Source: JBFXAN01 sp050184225
GTDB taxonomy: Bacteria; Chloroflexota; Dehalococcoidia; CAUJGQ01
DNA length: 19,952 bases
Assembly (NCBI GenBank): GCA_050184225.1
Contig: JBFXAN010000121.1
Coordinates: forward strand, 1 to 19,952
Direction: 5' to 3'
In this document: piece after piece, positions 7,683 to 14,536 of the stretch
Numbering within the stretch: the stretch's first letter is position 1
How the letters are laid out: every line of letters begins with the position of its first letter
The notes under the pieces: generated by a model
Told to the model about the DNA's origin: nothing
Database searches by the model: none
What the model saw: only the letters and a program-made list of their open reading frames with translations
Translations under genes and position numbers: made by a program

Positions 7683-9056
7683 ATGACGACTCCCACTGTC
7701 GCGCCGGAGAGCACCATCGCCGCGTTGCAGGCGGCCAAGCGGGTCTTTGCCGAGAACAAGACGCTGACGCTGATCAGCCGCAACGACGACCGCGTCTGGG
7801 GCGGGAAGGTCTACTTCGCCGAGCACGAAGGTGATCTCTACATCGCACTCGAACAGGGACGCAACTTCGAGAACGTGAAGGCGAATCCCTCGATCGCGTT
7901 CATGGTCGATCACGGCGTGCCCGACCGCTTCGTCCAGGGCGAGGGTGAGGCGGAGATCCTTGGCGACATTGCCGAACGGCCGGAACGGCATCTCATCTTC
8001 CGTCATGCGTTTGAGCTGGTGCCGTTCGCCAAGTCCTTCCCCGGCGTGCAGGTTGTGCGCATCCGCCCCACCCGGCTCTTTGTCTCGGACTTCACCGGGG
8101 ACTGGCAGCCGCGGGCAGACGTTCCCGTCGACGAGACGGTGCAGACACTCCTGAGGACGACGCTCAACCGGCCGCGACCACGTTGGAAGAGTTACGTTCA
8201 GGCGGTCCGAGTTTTCTCGCTGACCGTCACCCTGATCCCGGTCCTGGCCGGCGCCCTGCTCGCACCGGCGATCAGCCTACCCTGGATGCTGCTGACGCTG
8301 GCGGCAGCCTTGCTGCTCCACGCCGGTGTCAACGTCCTCAGCGACTACAGCGACTTTCGTCGGGGCGCCGATCGGTGGACTGTCCTGGGATCGAGCCGCG
8401 TGCTTGTCGATGGTTGGATGCAGCCCGCCGCGGTGCGGTGGGAGGGTCTGCTGCTGCTGCTGACCGGTGTGCTCCTTGGCGGCGTGCTGGTGGTGTCGCG
8501 AGGACTGCCGATCCTCGGATTTGGTCTGGCGGGTGTGCTCCTTGGTGTCGGCTACACCGCCCGCCCGATCGGGTTGAAGTATCGGGCGCTGGGCGATATC
8601 GCCGTCTTCCTCGCCTTCGGACCGCTGATGGTGCTCGGCTCGTACTACGTTCAGGCGCAGGCGTGGGACTGGGGCGCCGCATTTGTCGCCGTGCCGCTCG
8701 GCCTGCTCACCGTGGGCGTGCTCCACGGCAACAACTTCCGGGACATTGCCGAAGACCAACGGAGCGGATACCGGACGCTGGCACACGTGCTCGGACCGCG
8801 CGGTTCCAGCATCTACTACGCCGCGCTCGTGATCGGCGCGTATCTGACGACGCTGGTGCTGATGCTCGCGGGCGAGTTGCCGTGGTGGTGCTCGATCGTC
8901 GGACTCTCCGGCTGGCTGGCATGGGATGTCGTGCGGATCGCCTTCCGGCCGTCGCGGGTGGCCTTCGGCTTCCTCGACCTGCTCACCGCTCGGTTACATC
9001 TGGTCTTTGGCCTGTTGCTCGTCGTGGGGCTGGCTGCAGGGCGCTGGGTTGATTAG
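7683..9056 (+). CDS. PPOX-like flavin split barrel fused to UbiA/MenA-type prenyltransferase
   Basis: The 457-residue protein joins two families. Residues 1 to about 150 resemble pyridoxamine 5'-phosphate oxidase-like split barrels, which bind FMN or F420 (features: RNDDRVWGGKVYF, DLYIALEQGRNFENVKANPS, then VRIRPTRLFVSDF). Residues about 165-457 are a UbiA-superfamily integral membrane prenyltransferase with eight or nine helices. Its first Asp-rich motif is at 217-230 (NVLSDYSDFRRGAD) and the second at 350-364 (NNFRDIAEDQRSGYR), the latter closest to MenA, which prenylates 1,4-dihydroxy-2-naphthoate in menaquinone synthesis. The two halves are in one frame with no break. ATG at 7683 is chosen for the GAGGTG 5 bases upstream. 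A quinone-pathway role is plausible beside an oxidase operon but not shown; another aromatic acceptor is possible. Confidence 0.85.
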   Translation: MTTPTVAPESTIAALQAAKRVFAENKTLTLISRNDDRVWGGKVYFAEHEGDLYIALEQGRNFENVKANPSIAFMVDHGVPDRFVQGEGEAEILGDIAERPERHLIFRHAFELVPFAKSFPGVQVVRIRPTRLFVSDFTGDWQPRADVPVDETVQTLLRTTLNRPRPRWKSYVQAVRVFSLTVTLIPVLAGALLAPAISLPWMLLTLAAALLLHAGVNVLSDYSDFRRGADRWTVLGSSRVLVDGWMQPAAVRWEGLLLLLTGVLLGGVLVVSRGLPILGFGLAGVLLGVGYTARPIGLKYRALGDIAVFLAFGPLMVLGSYYVQAQAWDWGAAFVAVPLGLLTVGVLHGNNFRDIAEDQRSGYRTLAHVLGPRGSSIYYAALVIGAYLTTLVLMLAGELPWWCSIVGLSGWLAWDVVRIAFRPSRVAFGFLDLLTARLHLVFGLLLVVGLAAGRWVD

Positions 9057-9290
9057 CGTTGGCGTCGGGCAGGAGCGAGGGGTTGAACGCGGACACCCCC
9101 GTGGCACCCTACATACCTGATGAATGTGGCGAATGCTATACCGCCATAGGGCGAGCCAGCCACGCCGTGTCTCCTCGCAAGCATACTCCGATGGGATGAT
9201 CCGGCTTACGGGTGATCACCCATACGGTCGGCAGTGGCCGGCCAAACATCAGCGATCACCCTGATCGTGCCACAGGAGGTTCTTCCCTCG
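9057..9290 (+). promoter_or_regulatory. Leader region of the 39-residue ORF, with two palindromes
   Basis: This 234-base stretch lies between the prenyltransferase stop and a small ORF and holds no other gene that I can support. It contains the perfect 12-bp palindrome GGGTGATCACCC (9210-9221) and the 10-bp palindrome TGGCCGGCCA (9235-9244). GATCACCC recurs at 9255-9262. These could be operator sites, but palindromes of this size are expected a few times by chance in 20 kb of GC-rich DNA. AGGAGG-like sequence at 9274-9279 is the ribosome site of the ORF. No good promoter was identified. Confidence 0.35.
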
Positions 9291-9410
9291 ATGGACGTCA
9301 CCCAGATCTTGGACCTGATCCATTCGATCTTGCTTCCCCTTACCGACCTCATTCCCGCGGACGCACTTGGTAGCCTCGGCGGACTCCTCGGCGGTGGTTC
9401 ACCAATGTAG
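9291..9410 (+). CDS. Small hydrophobic peptide, 39 residues, unknown
   Basis: An ATG at 9291 opens a 39-codon frame ending in TAG at 9410. AGGAGG about 11 bases upstream is a near-perfect Shine-Dalgarno at the long end of normal spacing. The peptide begins MDVTQILDLIHSILLPLTDL, a likely amphipathic helix with Leu/Ile spaced every three to four residues, continues IPADALGSLGG and ends in a Gly-rich, low-charge tail (LLGGGSPM). There is no Cys and no basic residue, and no obvious signal peptide. A perfect 14-bp hairpin begins 7 bases behind the stop, so the unit looks like a self-contained transcript. It may be a secreted or membrane-active peptide, a small regulator, or a leader; I cannot assign a family. 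Confidence 0.5.
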   Translation: MDVTQILDLIHSILLPLTDLIPADALGSLGGLLGGGSPM

Positions 9411-9416
9411 GTCACA

Positions 9417-9451
9417 GCCGGTGCGGGTGCCGTTGCAGCACCCGCACCGGC
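9417..9451. terminator. 14-bp perfect hairpin between convergent genes
   Basis: GCCGGTGCGGGTGC (9417-9430) and its exact reverse complement (9438-9451) enclose a 7-base loop. It lies right behind the 39-codon ORF and downstream of the response regulator gene on the other strand, so it may end transcription from both sides. No T-run is present on either side, as with the hairpin at 7582-7624. Confidence 0.65.
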
Positions 9452-9560
9452 GCGCGTGAGATCCTGACCGTGAATCCACAGAATGAGCAGCAATTCCTGC
9501 TAGGCAGATCAGCGACGATCGGCCAGCGCGACATGCGAAGTCCCAGCCCCTCAAGGGGAT

Positions 9561-10226
9561 CTATGAGGCGCCGGGGTTTGGGACCAGACCGCGTCGGATC
9601 GCCTCATACGCTGCTTGGCTGCGGTGGCGGATATGGAGTTTGCGGAAAATGCTACTGGTGTGGCGCTTCACCGTATGCTCGCTCAGATACAACCGATCGG
9701 CGATCGAGCGTGTGGTTTCCCCGGCCGCGATCAGCGCAAGCACTTCCTCTTCGCGGGGTGAGAGTTCGTTGGTGCCGGCCGGTCGGGTGCGTTTGTCCGA
9801 CGGCTCTTGTGCGGCAAAGTCGGCCAGGATCTGCTTCGCCAGTCGAGATGTGACAACGACGCCGCCGTGCGCGACGAGATGGATCGCTCCCACGAGTTCT
9901 TCCGCCGTGGCATCCTTGACCAGGTAGCCGTGTGCTCCCGCCCGAATCGCGCCCATCAGGTAGTCGTTGCGGGCGAACATGGTCAGCATCACGATGCGCG
10001 CGTTTGGCACCAGGGTGGTGATCTGCTCCGTGGCCTCGATACCGTCATGCTCCGGCATGTCGATGTCCATCAGGATCACGTCCGGCTGCAGCGCTACGGC
10101 CTTGTCGGCGGCCTCATCGGCGGAGCCTGCCTCCCCGACGACCTGTAGATCCGGATAGTCGCCGAGCAACCGCACGAGGCCAGTGCGAAACAGCGCGTGA
10201 TCATCAACTACCATCACTCGGATCAT
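9561..10226 (-). CDS. NarL/FixJ-type response regulator with LuxR-type DNA-binding domain
   Basis: The 221-residue protein has an N-terminal receiver domain (about 1-118) with the acidic pair Asp8-Asp9 (VDDH), phospho-acceptor Asp54 (LMDIDMP), Thr82 and Lys104 (LVKDA). A linker of about 35 residues leads to a GerE/LuxR helix-turn-helix (155-215) with LSPREEEVLALIAAGE and the recognition region LSEHTVKRHTSSIFRKL. It is a transcription factor activated by phosphorylation. Its start overlaps the stop of the upstream histidine kinase gene by 4 bases (ATGA), which makes the partner assignment firm. The targets are unknown; the divergent transporter operon and the neighbouring small ORF are the nearest candidates. 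Confidence 0.95.
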   Translation of the reverse strand: MIRVMVVDDHALFRTGLVRLLGDYPDLQVVGEAGSADEAADKAVALQPDVILMDIDMPEHDGIEATEQITTLVPNARIVMLTMFARNDYLMGAIRAGAHGYLVKDATAEELVGAIHLVAHGGVVVTSRLAKQILADFAAQEPSDKRTRPAGTNELSPREEEVLALIAAGETTRSIADRLYLSEHTVKRHTSSIFRKLHIRHRSQAAYEAIRRGLVPNPGAS

Positions 10227-11443
10227 GGGCGGCGTATCCCTTTCCCTGTGAGCGGCACGCGAAGCTGCACGGTCGTGCCGGCGCCGGGTGTACTGGCAAC
10301 AGTCAACTCCCCACCCAGCAGGCCGGCCCGCTCGCGCATGCCGATCAGCCCCAGGCGCCCGCGTCGCTGCGAGCGGGCGAGTGCTTCCTCCAACTCAAAG
10401 CCGCGGCCGTCGTCGCGGATCTCCACGAGCAGGTCGCTCCCATCGGAGCGCACCGTCACCGTAATCTGGGTGGCAATGGCGTGCTTGTGTGCGTTCCGCA
10501 GCGCTTCCTGGATCACGCGCAGAATGAGCGACTCCTGCGTCGGCGGCAGATCGGGCAAGGAGTCGACAACATCGGCTTCGTGACGAATCCCGGTATCCGC
10601 ATCCAGGTCGGCGAGGTAGTCGACCAGTGTGGACAGGCCTGGACCACCCGACGAGACGCCGAAGTGCAGGTCGCGGATCATGGTGCGGGCGTCACGCAGC
10701 GACTCGCTGGAAACCTGGCGCAGGTGCTCCAACTCCTCCTTGGCCGCCTGCACGTCACGCTCGATCAGGTGGCTGCAGTGCTGGACGCTGTTGAAGAGGC
10801 TCGCCAGCCGCTGCGCCAGGTTGTCATGCAGCTCCAGCGCAAGCGCGTGACGCTGGTTGGTCTCTACCCGGGTCAGTTCGTCCATCAGACTGGAGACCTT
10901 GTCCTGCTGGGAGCGGAGCATCTCCTCCTTGCAGTCGAGATAGCCGGAAACCCGCGCCATGGCGAGGTCCATCGCCAGTACGTTCAACGTCACGGCACAG
11001 TGCAGGATCTCGACCGGCTGGAAGTCGGTGGCGTACCGGCGCAGCAACGTCCGCCACATCGCCTGGGTGATGCGCGGCGGATCGACCGCCAGGTCTGGTC
11101 CGGCATCGCTTCGCTCCGCCCACTGTTGCCCAAACGATCGATACAGCCCGCGCATCGCGTCGCGCGTCTCCGCCTCGGACCGGGGGTCCGGGGCAAGCAG
11201 CCAGGCGAAGATCACGTCAAGGATGCCATCAAACTGATCACGGATAGATTCGGGACGTTCCCGCGTCGCCTCGCGCTGGTGGGGCAGCCCTTGCAACGCC
11301 AGCAAATCGACCCAGTTATCCAGGGTCTCCTGCCTGGCCTCACTGAGCAGACGTGCCAGTGCCTGCCGTGCAGTGGAACTCGGCGACTCGTTGAGTCCCG
11401 GTAGTACCTCGCGCATGTAGGCAAGCTCGGATGCCCCCTGCAT
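10223..11443 (-). CDS. Soluble histidine kinase, HisKA_3/NarX-like, with helical N-terminal sensor region
   Basis: The 406-residue protein has no transmembrane helix, so it should sense a cytoplasmic signal. The C-terminal half is a kinase of the HisKA_3 class: phospho-acceptor His206 in LALELHDNLAQ, a helical dimerisation segment, and a GHKL ATPase with N-box VIQEALRNAHKHA (Asn317), G1 box DDGRG (344-348), and G2 region GLIGMRERA. The N-terminal 150-180 residues are largely helical (ARQALARLLSEARQETLDNW and similar) and recall RsbRD-type N-terminal domains of stress signalling proteins, a tentative match. A coiled-coil-like stretch precedes His206. ATG at 11443 is preferred over starts up to 11713 because AGAAGGGGG lies just upstream and the residues before it look non-coding. 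It is translationally coupled to the response regulator. Confidence 0.9.
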   Translation of the reverse strand: MQGASELAYMREVLPGLNESPSSTARQALARLLSEARQETLDNWVDLLALQGLPHQREATRERPESIRDQFDGILDVIFAWLLAPDPRSEAETRDAMRGLYRSFGQQWAERSDAGPDLAVDPPRITQAMWRTLLRRYATDFQPVEILHCAVTLNVLAMDLAMARVSGYLDCKEEMLRSQQDKVSSLMDELTRVETNQRHALALELHDNLAQRLASLFNSVQHCSHLIERDVQAAKEELEHLRQVSSESLRDARTMIRDLHFGVSSGGPGLSTLVDYLADLDADTGIRHEADVVDSLPDLPPTQESLILRVIQEALRNAHKHAIATQITVTVRSDGSDLLVEIRDDGRGFELEEALARSQRRGRLGLIGMRERAGLLGGELTVASTPGAGTTVQLRVPLTGKGIRRP

Positions 11444-11854
11444 GGTGCCCCCTTCTGTACCCCACAAGATCTCCACTGCACCCCAACTAAAGCTCAATGC
11501 AAGGCTGGATGCACGATGGTGCGGCCCGTCAACCGATCTTGCTGCGGCAACCATAGCACGCGGAAGGAGAACCGTAGGAAGGTCCAATGAGGGAGCATGC
11601 CGGATATGGGCCATTGGTGTCACATTAATGGCTCGTTCGGCCCACGCGCTGTTACCGGTATCACTCATCGCGTGAAAGGGACAAATGAGAACTTCGCGCG
11701 ATGTCGGTTGCACGGGGCCGGCATATCCTACAGGTCATTCGGTTCGTCCGGACGAGGACAGCCGATGCGAACACCGACCTGAGGCCGGTGTGAGCGGTTT
11801 TGTGGCGGGCCGTGGGGGATGAACCGTCACGAGGAACTCTGGAGGGGGGAAATC
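11444..11854. promoter_or_regulatory. Divergent intergenic region between the two-component pair and the transporter-lyase operon
   Basis: This 411-base stretch has no supported gene and must carry promoters for both directions. It contains a perfect 12-bp palindrome TCGTCCGGACGA (11744-11755). CCATT (11611-11615) and AATGG (11627-11631) form a spaced inverted repeat around an AT-richer patch. A longer imperfect palindrome near 11771-11791 is listed separately. No clear -35/-10 pair was found on either strand. The region is a natural place for the response regulator to bind, which is inference. Confidence 0.45.
11771..11791. promoter_or_regulatory. 21-bp imperfect palindrome upstream of the solute receptor gene
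   Basis: The halves ACACCGACCT and AGGCCGGTGT flank a central G; 18 of the 20 flanking positions are self-complementary. It lies 63 bases upstream of the receptor start. It fits an operator for a dimeric regulator or a short leader hairpin. Confidence 0.4.
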
Positions 11855-13615
11855 ATGGCTACCAGGGCCTATTGGTCCCGCGCGGGCGGCGCGAAGACAA
11901 GCCGGCGCCGCATATTACAGGGCATCGCGGCCGGAACCGCCGGAGGCATATTCGCGGCCGCCTGTGGTGGATCGGGCGATGAACAGGAGGATCTGTCGAG
12001 CGTCCTTGCGCCGCGTGCAACCACGGCGCCGGACAGCGACCCGTTCGCGAATGTGCAACGGGGAGGGATCCTGAACGCGACCTTCCCCAGTGACCCGCCT
12101 GCACTCGATCCGTACGTCCAGGCGGCTACTTATACCAAGGGCTTCGCCACCTACGTCTACAGCCGCCTGTTCAAGTACAAGGGCGGTCCCGGCATCGTCA
12201 GCACCGAGGCGCCGCCCACCGGCGACCTGGCCCAGTCGGCCGAGTCGACGCCGGACGGCCTCAGCTGGACGATCAAATTGCGTGACAACATAAAGTTCCA
12301 CAACGTCGCCCCGGTCAACGGCCGCGCTGTCACAACGGACGACGTCAAATACTCCTGGGAGCGGGCGACCGGAGAGAAGGGCATCAACCGGTCCCAGCTT
12401 GAGTTTATCGAGAAGGCAGAATTCCCAGATCCGAAGACCATCGTCTTCACGCTGAAAGAGCCCAACGCCGCCTTTCTCGAGGTGATGGCCGATCTCAATC
12501 TGCTCTGGATCATGCCGCGCGAAGCGGACGGCGGATTCGATACGGCCACCACCGCGATCGGCAGCGGGCCATGGATCATGGAGAATTACACGCCGTCAGT
12601 GGGCTTCAAGTTCAAGCGCAACCCGGAGTGGCACGACTCCGGCTTCCCGCTGATGGACGGGGTCAACGTTTCGATCGTGAAGGAATACGCCAGTGGACTG
12701 GCACAGTTCCAGTCCGGTGGTCTCGACACCTACGGCGTCAACGCAACCGACATCGTCGACCTCAAGAAGCAATTGCCGGAGACCCAGCTTGTCGGGCAGT
12801 TGAGCGTTTCGCTGTACCAGTTCTACTTTGACGGGAACCCAAACGCTCCATGGCGCGATGAGCGGGTCCGCCAGGCGATGTCGATGGCGCTGGACCGCGA
12901 TGCGATCCTGGATCTGGCCTATAACGTAAAGAACCTGCGCGCGGGCGGCATTGAGGTCAAGGATGTGTGGAACAACATCCTGCCGGCCGCACACAGCCGC
13001 TTCTGGTTGGACCCCAAGTCGGAGGCTCACGGCGAAACCGGCCGGTTCTTCAAGTACGACCCGGAAGGCGCCAAGAAGCTGTTGGCCGAGGCCGGGTATC
13101 CAAACGGCTTCGAGGCCAAATATCAATACTCCGCCAACGTCTACGGCAACTCGCACAACCTTGTCGCCCAGGCGAGCGCGGAGTTCCTCAACCGGATCGG
13201 CATCAAGACCAATATCGAAGCGCAAGACTACAACGCGAAGTACTACACCCAGACCTATCGAGGGAACTTCGACGGTATCGCGTTCGGTCCGGAGAGCTCC
13301 TTCCCAGAGCCGGGTTCGTATCCGCTGCGGCAGTTTACGCCCAACCCGCTCAACAAGAGCCGCGCCGATGATCCCGTTCTCGAGAAGCTCGCCCGTGACC
13401 AGCAGCGCGAGCTGGATGAGGGCAAACGCCGTGACATGTTCCACGAGATCCAGCGACACCACGCCGGCAAGATGTACCTCATCCCCAGCTCCTTCGGCAG
13501 CGGCTACGCCTGGATCGCCTACCAGCCGACGCTGAGGAACGCCGCCGACTTCGCCACGCCGATCGGCTATGCCAGCGGCGGCGAGCAGTTCCCATTCTGG
13601 TGGAAATCGCAGTAG
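11855..13615 (+). CDS. ABC transporter substrate-binding lipoprotein, family 5 (peptide/oligopeptide type), Tat-exported
   Basis: The 586-residue protein is a family-5 extracellular solute receptor (SBP_bac_5), the class that feeds Dpp/Opp-type importers. Its N-terminus carries a twin-arginine signal (TSRRRILQG, Arg17-Arg19) running into a lipobox (AAAC, Cys37), so it is probably exported folded and lipid-anchored. Family features include the opening strand GGILNATFPSDPPALDPY and VRQAMSMALDRDAI around residues 339-352. Ligands of this family range from peptides to nickel, sugars and opines, so the substrate cannot be read from the family. ATG at 11855 follows GGAGGGGG by 6 bases and is preferred over an in-frame ATG at 11819. 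It leads an operon with lyases, a hydratase and two permeases, which suggests it captures the substrate they degrade. Confidence 0.93.
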   Translation: MATRAYWSRAGGAKTSRRRILQGIAAGTAGGIFAAACGGSGDEQEDLSSVLAPRATTAPDSDPFANVQRGGILNATFPSDPPALDPYVQAATYTKGFATYVYSRLFKYKGGPGIVSTEAPPTGDLAQSAESTPDGLSWTIKLRDNIKFHNVAPVNGRAVTTDDVKYSWERATGEKGINRSQLEFIEKAEFPDPKTIVFTLKEPNAAFLEVMADLNLLWIMPREADGGFDTATTAIGSGPWIMENYTPSVGFKFKRNPEWHDSGFPLMDGVNVSIVKEYASGLAQFQSGGLDTYGVNATDIVDLKKQLPETQLVGQLSVSLYQFYFDGNPNAPWRDERVRQAMSMALDRDAILDLAYNVKNLRAGGIEVKDVWNNILPAAHSRFWLDPKSEAHGETGRFFKYDPEGAKKLLAEAGYPNGFEAKYQYSANVYGNSHNLVAQASAEFLNRIGIKTNIEAQDYNAKYYTQTYRGNFDGIAFGPESSFPEPGSYPLRQFTPNPLNKSRADDPVLEKLARDQQRELDEGKRRDMFHEIQRHHAGKMYLIPSSFGSGYAWIAYQPTLRNAADFATPIGYASGGEQFPFWWKSQ

Positions 13616-13652
13616 CCGCTGGCATGCGGATCGATCACAAAGGAGGCCACGT

Positions 13653-14519
13653 ATGAGCCGTTCGCGACAACTGCGCGAACTGCTGGAGCAGGGCATGGTA
13701 CTGGCTCCGGGCGTGTACAACGCCCTGTTCGCCAAGGTGGCGGAGCGTACCGGCTACGACGCGATCTACATGACGGGATTTGGTACTGCCGCCAAGTACG
13801 GCTATCCCGATGTGGGCTTGGTGACGCAGACAGAGATGCTCGACAACGTGCGCTCGATCTGTGCCGCTACAACCGTGCCGCTGATCGCGGACGCGGATAC
13901 CGGCTACGGCGGCGTCATCAACGTCCGCCGCACGGTGCGGGCCTACGAAGCGGCGGGCGCGGCGGCGCTGCACATCGAAGACCAGGTGTTCCCGAAGAAG
14001 TGCGGCTTCATGGAAGGGAAGCAGGTCATCCCCGTCGATGAAGCGGTGCAGAAGGTGCGGGCCGCACTCGACGCCCGCACTGATCCTGACTTCGTCATCA
14101 TCGCCCGTACCGACGCGTTGGCGCCCCACGGCTGGGATGACGCCGTCGCACGGGCTGAGGCGTACCACGCTGCCGGCGCGGACCTGGTGTTCGTCGATGG
14201 TATTCGCACCGCCGACGACGTGGAGTCGTACAGCCGCCGGCTGGCCAAGCGCGGCATCCCCTGCCTGTACAACGGCGCCGCCGTCACGGCTGACCAGGCG
14301 GTGGAGTTGGGGTTCCGCGTTCAGATCCTGGCTGGTCTTGCTCTTGGCGCCGTGTACCAGAGTGCAAACGAGGCAATGCGGGCACTACAGGAAACCGGCT
14401 CGATGCACTCCGTGCGTGAGCAGTATCAGGTTCCCGGCGACGAAGGGCTGAATGAATTGCTCGGGTTGTCGGAGGCGTACGAGTTGGAACGCCGCTACGG
14501 GACCGTGGCCGTTCGATAG
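13653..14519 (+). CDS. Isocitrate lyase/PEP mutase-family lyase, copy 1
   Basis: The 288-residue protein is a TIM-barrel enzyme of the ICL/PEPM superfamily, whose members cleave or form C-C or P-C bonds next to carboxylates using Mg2+. The metal-site motif is ADADTGYGG (Asp80 and Asp82), Glu109 lies in HIEDQ, and the catalytic loop is FPKKCGF (Cys117). A Cys here points to a C-C lyase (isocitrate, methylisocitrate or 2,3-dimethylmalate lyase type) rather than a PEP mutase. The usual His after KKCG is Phe119. Arg152 lies in IIARTDA. ATG at 13653 follows AAAGGAGG closely, 37 bases after the receptor gene. It is about 62% identical to the next gene over the first 130 residues (81 of 130 by hand). 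The substrate is not known. Confidence 0.92.
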   Translation: MSRSRQLRELLEQGMVLAPGVYNALFAKVAERTGYDAIYMTGFGTAAKYGYPDVGLVTQTEMLDNVRSICAATTVPLIADADTGYGGVINVRRTVRAYEAAGAAALHIEDQVFPKKCGFMEGKQVIPVDEAVQKVRAALDARTDPDFVIIARTDALAPHGWDDAVARAEAYHAAGADLVFVDGIRTADDVESYSRRLAKRGIPCLYNGAAVTADQAVELGFRVQILAGLALGAVYQSANEAMRALQETGSMHSVREQYQVPGDEGLNELLGLSEAYELERRYGTVAVR

Positions 14520-14536
14520 CGGGAGTGAGGTTGGGC

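Noticed and set aside
8183..9052. Long plus-strand frame overlapping the prenyltransferase gene
   Set aside because: Arg/Gly/Ala-rich translation without motifs, in a shifted frame of a gene with both UbiA motifs intact.
9079..9099. Possible terminator behind the prenyltransferase gene (GGGGT/ACCCC)
   Set aside because: Only 5 bp of stem with an 11-base loop and no T-run; expected by chance.
10481..11404. 307-codon plus-strand frame opposite the histidine kinase
   Set aside because: The minus strand encodes the complete kinase domains; the plus frame has no recognisable features or ribosome site.
12596..13735. 379-codon minus-strand frame opposite the solute receptor
   Set aside because: It is antisense to the receptor and runs into the first lyase gene; no family resemblance.
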